DNA from: Bacteroidaceae bacterium
GTDB taxonomy: Bacteria > Bacteroidota > Bacteroidia > Bacteroidales > Bacteroidaceae
NCBI GenBank assembly: GCA_017469685.1
Contig: JAFUFW010000053.1
Coordinates: forward strand, 1-44,848
Direction: 5' to 3'
DNA length: 44,848 nt
Shown one piece after another: positions 41,571-44,848 of the stretch (position 1 is its first letter; each line of letters starts with the position of its first letter). The position numbers and the translations under genes are program-made. Below the pieces are notes generated by a model. That model searched no databases. It was not told where the DNA came from and saw nothing but the letters and a program-made list of their open reading frames with translations.

Positions 41571-41602
41571 TTCGTCTATAGCATAAAGAAGCACTACCTT
41601 TG
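41571..41602 (+). promoter_or_regulatory. Promoter of the ABC exporter operon
   Basis: TTCG (41571-41574, one mismatch), 20 bases, then TACCTTTG (41595-41602). It is divergent from the rSAM promoter, with their upstream edges about 50 bases apart. Confidence 0.65.
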
Positions 41603-41628
41603 CCCCCCAAATACCAAGACTTATAAGA

Positions 41629-42288
41629 GTGATAGAGCTAAGAGGCATACATAAGACCTACTCAGGAGCCCAGCCGCTGCACGTGCTCAAGGGCATCGAC
41701 CTCGACATTGCCGAGGGCGAGCTGGTGAGCATCATGGGCGCCAGCGGCTCGGGCAAGAGCACATTATTGAATATACTGGGTATCCTCGACGACTACGACG
41801 AGGGTGACTACCGCCTGGCAGGCACGCTCATCAAGGATCTCAGCGAGACGCGTGCCGCTCAGTACCGCAACCGCATGATTGGCTTCATATTCCAGTCGTT
41901 CAACCTCATCGGTTTCAAAACAGCTGTGGAGAATGTGGAACTGCCGCTGTTCTATCATGGGGTGGGGCGCCGCCGGCGTCATCAGATGGCTATGGATGAG
42001 CTTGAGAAAATGGGCCTTACCGATTGGGCTGAGCACTATCCCAACGAGCTGTCGGGTGGTCAGCGCCAGCGTGTGGCCACAGCACGGGCCTTGGTGACTC
42101 GTCCCAAGATCATACTTGCCGACGAGCCAACAGGTGCACTCGACTCGAAGACAGGCGTAGAGGTTATGGAGTTGCTGAAGAAGTTGAATCGCGAGGAGCA
42201 CATAACAATGATTATCGTCACCCACGACCCTAACGTGGCGGCGCAGACGAACCGGGTGATTCGGATTAAGGATGGCGTGATTGAATAA
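41629..42288 (+). CDS. MacB/LolD-type ABC transporter ATP-binding protein
   Basis: This 219-residue ATPase has Walker A GASGSGKST (residues 37-45), signature ELSGGQRQRVATARAL, Walker B KIILADEPTGALDSKTG and the switch His in IIVTHDP. The short 'GALD' form and size place it with the MacB/LolD/FtsE group, which powers mechanotransmission-type exporters. The start is GTG at 41629, about 20 bases after the likely transcription start. It is followed after 28 bases by a matching permease. Confidence 0.94.
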   Translation: MIELRGIHKTYSGAQPLHVLKGIDLDIAEGELVSIMGASGSGKSTLLNILGILDDYDEGDYRLAGTLIKDLSETRAAQYRNRMIGFIFQSFNLIGFKTAVENVELPLFYHGVGRRRRHQMAMDELEKMGLTDWAEHYPNELSGGQRQRVATARALVTRPKIILADEPTGALDSKTGVEVMELLKKLNREEHITMIIVTHDPNVAAQTNRVIRIKDGVIE

Positions 42289-42316
42289 TGGGTATTGAGA
42301 CATTGAGGCTTTATCT

Positions 42317-43576
42317 ATGATAGAATTGTTCTCCGAGATATGGCAGACAGCGCGTCGCAATAAGCTGCGCACCTCGCTCACAGGCTTTGCCGTGGCGTGG
42401 GGCATTTTCATGCTTATTGTGCTGTTGGGTGCCGGCAACGGTCTTATTAATGCGCAGATGGAGAACAACGACCGCTACGTTGACAACTCGATGATGGTGT
42501 TCGGCGGTATGACCTCCAAGGCGTTCGACGGCCTGAAGGAGGGACGCAACATCCAGCTCGACAACAACGACCTTGCTGTCACTCAAGCCCGCTTCACCCA
42601 GAATATTGACAAGGCAGGTGCTATTATTTACGAGAATGCCGTCACGATAACCGTGGGTGAGAACTACGTCAGCAGCAGCTTGCGCGGAGTCTATCCCATG
42701 GACCAAGAAATCAACAAGAAGAAATTGGTGGCTGGCCGCTTTATTAACGATATTGATATCTGCGACCAGCGCAAAGTGCTTATCATATCAGAGAATCAGG
42801 CGCGCGAACTGATGCCGAAGGACCCGCGATTATTATTGGGACAGACAATCCGTGTCGGCGACCTGGCTTTCAAGGTAGTGGGAATCGAACAGGAGGACAA
42901 AAGCCGTATGAGCACTGATGCGACAGTTCCTTTCACGACCCTACAGACCATATACAATCGTGGCAATCGTGTGGGACGTATTAATTTCACCTTCCATGGA
43001 TTGAACACCGAGAAGGAGAACGAAGCCTTCGAGACACGCTACCGCGCAACCATCAACCGCCAGCACCGTGCAGCACCCGACGACGAGGATGCCATCTGGA
43101 TTTGGAATCGCTTCACTCAGGCTTTGCAAATGCAGAAGGGTATGAATATTATCCAGGTGGCGCTGTGGATTATTGGTCTCTTCACTCTTCTGAGTGGCAT
43201 TGTGGGCGTGTCTAATATCATGTTAATAACGGTACGAGAGCGCACGCGTGAGTTTGGTATCCGTAAAGCTATCGGCGCTTCGCCTGCCAGCATACTCCGC
43301 ATTATCATAACCGAGAGTATCATAGTGACAGGCTTTTTCGGCTACTTAGGTATGCTAATGGGCATTGGAGCTAACATGTATATGGATGCCACGCTCGGCT
43401 CAAAACCTATAGAGACGGGACTCTTCACGACCACCGTGTTCGTAAATCCCACAGTTGGGCTGGGCACATGCTTAGGTGTCACCCTTGTGCTCATCCTGGC
43501 AGGAACAATTGCAGGATTGATGCCTGCGTTAAAAGCCTCAAGAATTAGGCCAATCGAAGCACTGAGGGCTGAATGA
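42317..43576 (+). CDS. MacB-like ABC transporter permease
   Basis: This 419-residue protein has the MacB topology: one N-terminal membrane helix after RRNKLRTSLTGFAVAWGIFMLIVLLGAG (about residues 14-40), a large periplasmic MacB_PCD domain (about 45-290) and three C-terminal FtsX-type helices beginning near IQVALWIIGLFTLLSGIVGVSNIMLITVRERTREFGIRKAIGA and ending near ALKASRIRPIEALRAE. The coupling helix RERTREFGIRKAIGA contacts the ATPase. Such complexes export peptides, lipoproteins or drugs toward a TolC-like partner. The cargo is unknown. A homologous permease follows. Confidence 0.92.
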   Translation: MIELFSEIWQTARRNKLRTSLTGFAVAWGIFMLIVLLGAGNGLINAQMENNDRYVDNSMMVFGGMTSKAFDGLKEGRNIQLDNNDLAVTQARFTQNIDKAGAIIYENAVTITVGENYVSSSLRGVYPMDQEINKKKLVAGRFINDIDICDQRKVLIISENQARELMPKDPRLLLGQTIRVGDLAFKVVGIEQEDKSRMSTDATVPFTTLQTIYNRGNRVGRINFTFHGLNTEKENEAFETRYRATINRQHRAAPDDEDAIWIWNRFTQALQMQKGMNIIQVALWIIGLFTLLSGIVGVSNIMLITVRERTREFGIRKAIGASPASILRIIITESIIVTGFFGYLGMLMGIGANMYMDATLGSKPIETGLFTTTVFVNPTVGLGTCLGVTLVLILAGTIAGLMPALKASRIRPIEALRAE

Positions 43577-43632
43577 AGAACCTTTAATTTTCAATTATAC
43601 TTTCAACTACGGGCGAAGCCTGTGATCAACCA

Positions 43633-44848
43633 TTGATAGACTCTGATTCCATACACGAACTCTTGCAGGTCTTGCTGCGCAACAAGACTCGCTCTTTCCT
43701 CACCGGCTTCGGTGTCTTTTGGGGTGTGTTCATGCTTGTTGGGCTCATCGGCGGCGGTGCAGGCATGAAGGAGATGCTCAATAATAATTTCGAAGGCTTT
43801 GCCACGAACGCTGCCATAGTCTTCGAACAGCCGACGACAAAGCCTTACCACGGCTTCCGCAAAGGTCGTGAGTGGTCGCTGACAACGAGCGATATTGAAC
43901 GCCTGCGGGCTCAGGTTCCACAACTTGATGTCATCTCGCCCATGGCTTCGAAGTGGGGAGTGCAAGTGGTCAACGGTGAGCATAAGTACAACGCCAGCGT
44001 GAAGGGGCAACTGCCAGAGTACGCCGAAGTGGAAGCCCCGAAAATGTATTACGGGCGCTTCATCAACGAGATGGATATTGCACAGCAGCGTAAGGTGTGC
44101 GTGCTTGGCAAGCGAGTCTACAAAAACCTCTTTCCTCAAGGAGGTGACCCAACGGGACAGCTCGTGCGCCTCGACTCTGTATTCTACTCAGTCGTAGGCG
44201 TCAACTACGCCAGCGGCAACATGAACATTAACGGCTCTGCTGACGAGGCCGTGGTAATCCCACTTTCATTGATGCAGAGGGCCTTCAATATGGGCGAAGA
44301 CCTCGACCTCATAGCTATTACAGCCCGGCGCGGCACTGCCATCAGCGACATAACACCACGCATACAGCAGGTCATCGCCCGCGGACATGACATCGACCCA
44401 ACTGATGAAAAAGCCGTCATGGTCTTCAATACGGAAGTTCTCTTCGGGTTGATGGACAACCTCTTCAGGGGTGTTGATCTTCTCATTTGGCTCGTTGGCA
44501 TAGGCACTTTACTGGCAGGTGCTATAGGTGTGTCTAATATCATGATGGTGACCGTCAAGGAACGCACCACCGAGATAGGTATCCGACGTGCTATAGGTGC
44601 TACGCCACGTAACATTCTCTCTCAAGTCATATCTGAGAGTATCCTTCTTACTGCTGTTGCAGGCATGAGCGGCGTGCTCTTCTCTGTGATAGTTCTGCAG
44701 ATGATGGAACTCGGCTTCACTGAGGACGGCATTGTGAAATCCCATTTCCAAGTGTCGTTCTGGACAGCTGTCGGTGCTGTAGCCATTCTTGCTGTCCTCG
44801 GCGTGCTGGCAGGTTTGGCTCCAGCTGTGCGTGCTATGGCTATCAAGC
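43633..44848 (+). CDS. Second MacB-like ABC transporter permease, 3' end outside window
   Basis: The frame is open to the window edge (405 complete codons) with no stop. The best start is TTG at 43633, giving MIDSDSIHELLQVLLRNKTR; its N-terminus aligns with that of the preceding permease (RNKTRSFLTGFGVFWGVFML against RRNKLRTSLTGFAVAWGIFM), and no earlier ATG exists in frame. The periplasmic domain and the first FtsX helices are visible, with IGVSNIMMVTVKERTTEIGIRRAIGA as coupling region. Two different permeases behind one ATPase suggest a heterodimeric exporter. An adaptor (HlyD-like) and outer-membrane factor might follow beyond the window, as in similar operons. Confidence 0.9.
   Translation, partial: MIDSDSIHELLQVLLRNKTRSFLTGFGVFWGVFMLVGLIGGGAGMKEMLNNNFEGFATNAAIVFEQPTTKPYHGFRKGREWSLTTSDIERLRAQVPQLDVISPMASKWGVQVVNGEHKYNASVKGQLPEYAEVEAPKMYYGRFINEMDIAQQRKVCVLGKRVYKNLFPQGGDPTGQLVRLDSVFYSVVGVNYASGNMNINGSADEAVVIPLSLMQRAFNMGEDLDLIAITARRGTAISDITPRIQQVIARGHDIDPTDEKAVMVFNTEVLFGLMDNLFRGVDLLIWLVGIGTLLAGAIGVSNIMMVTVKERTTEIGIRRAIGATPRNILSQVISESILLTAVAGMSGVLFSVIVLQMMELGFTEDGIVKSHFQVSFWTAVGAVAILAVLGVLAGLAPAVRAMAIK

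Noticed and set aside
43577-43632. Second permease as a pseudogene because it lacks an ATG
   Set aside because: A TTG start gives an N-terminus that aligns with the paralogous permease, and the frame is open to the window edge.

Overview
The window looks like chromosomal DNA of a Bacteroidales bacterium, perhaps a Prevotellaceae relative (the family-level guess is weak). The order-level call rests on four things: promoters of the Bacteroidetes form (TTTG, about 20 bases, TAnnTTTG); Bacteroidetes-restricted families (DUF4923, DUF4491, DUF4835, GldE-type CNNM, the PCMF domain, DUF4105/Lnb, the rSAM/lipoprotein pair); a SecA of about 1150 residues; and few Shine-Dalgarno sites. There is no rRNA, insertion sequence, phage or CRISPR array. 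Most of the window is core housekeeping DNA in operons.

Layout. (1) 1-2191, plus strand: the 3' part of an NhaC-type antiporter, rsmG and a metallo-beta-lactamase-fold hydrolase. (2) 2195-12210, minus strand: a ten-gene run read dnaN, DEDDh exonuclease, coaBC, DUF4835, recN, a degenerate trypsin-fold/TPR protein, rlmH, DUF4491, an RluA-type pseudouridine synthase and a DUF4923 lipoprotein. The last three genes overlap. (3) 12454-17663, plus: a DUF3127 protein with an SSB-like acidic tail, PPi-dependent phosphofructokinase, a membrane-anchored GH25 lysozyme, a PCMF-domain secreted protein and carboxynorspermidine decarboxylase. (4) 17833-18994, plus: tRNA-Gly(GCC), tRNA-Leu(CAG), tRNA-Leu(GAG), a terminator and a TIGR02757/DUF2400 gene. 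(5) 19157-33130, minus: GH2 glycosidase, trxB, a LolA-like protein, a transglutaminase lipoprotein and an NTF2-like protein; then a cell-envelope set (PpiD-like foldase, GldE-like protein, LptC, outer-membrane protein, coaX). (6) 33667-40046, plus: a likely lnb lipoprotein N-acyltransferase, an alkaline-phosphatase-superfamily protein that has lost its metal ligands, and secA. (7) 40124-41465, minus: a small lipoprotein and a radical SAM/SPASM enzyme. (8) 41629 to the end, plus: a MacB-type ABC exporter operon with one ATPase and two permeases, the second cut by the window edge.

Shared themes are envelope biogenesis (secA, lnb, lptC, LolA-like, ppiD, outer-membrane protein, ABC exporter), coenzyme A synthesis (coaX, coaBC) and DNA replication or repair (dnaN, exonuclease, recN, the SSB-tailed DUF3127 protein).

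The points most worth a second look are: two intergenic arrays of 22-base repeats built on the palindrome AACCCTTAAGGGTT; the radical SAM/lipoprotein pair; a 16-base perfect inverted repeat filling the dnaN-exonuclease gap; two likely pseudoenzymes (protease fold, alkaline phosphatase fold); a lipoprotein with one intact and one degenerate transglutaminase core; and a CoaBC with altered decarboxylase signature residues.
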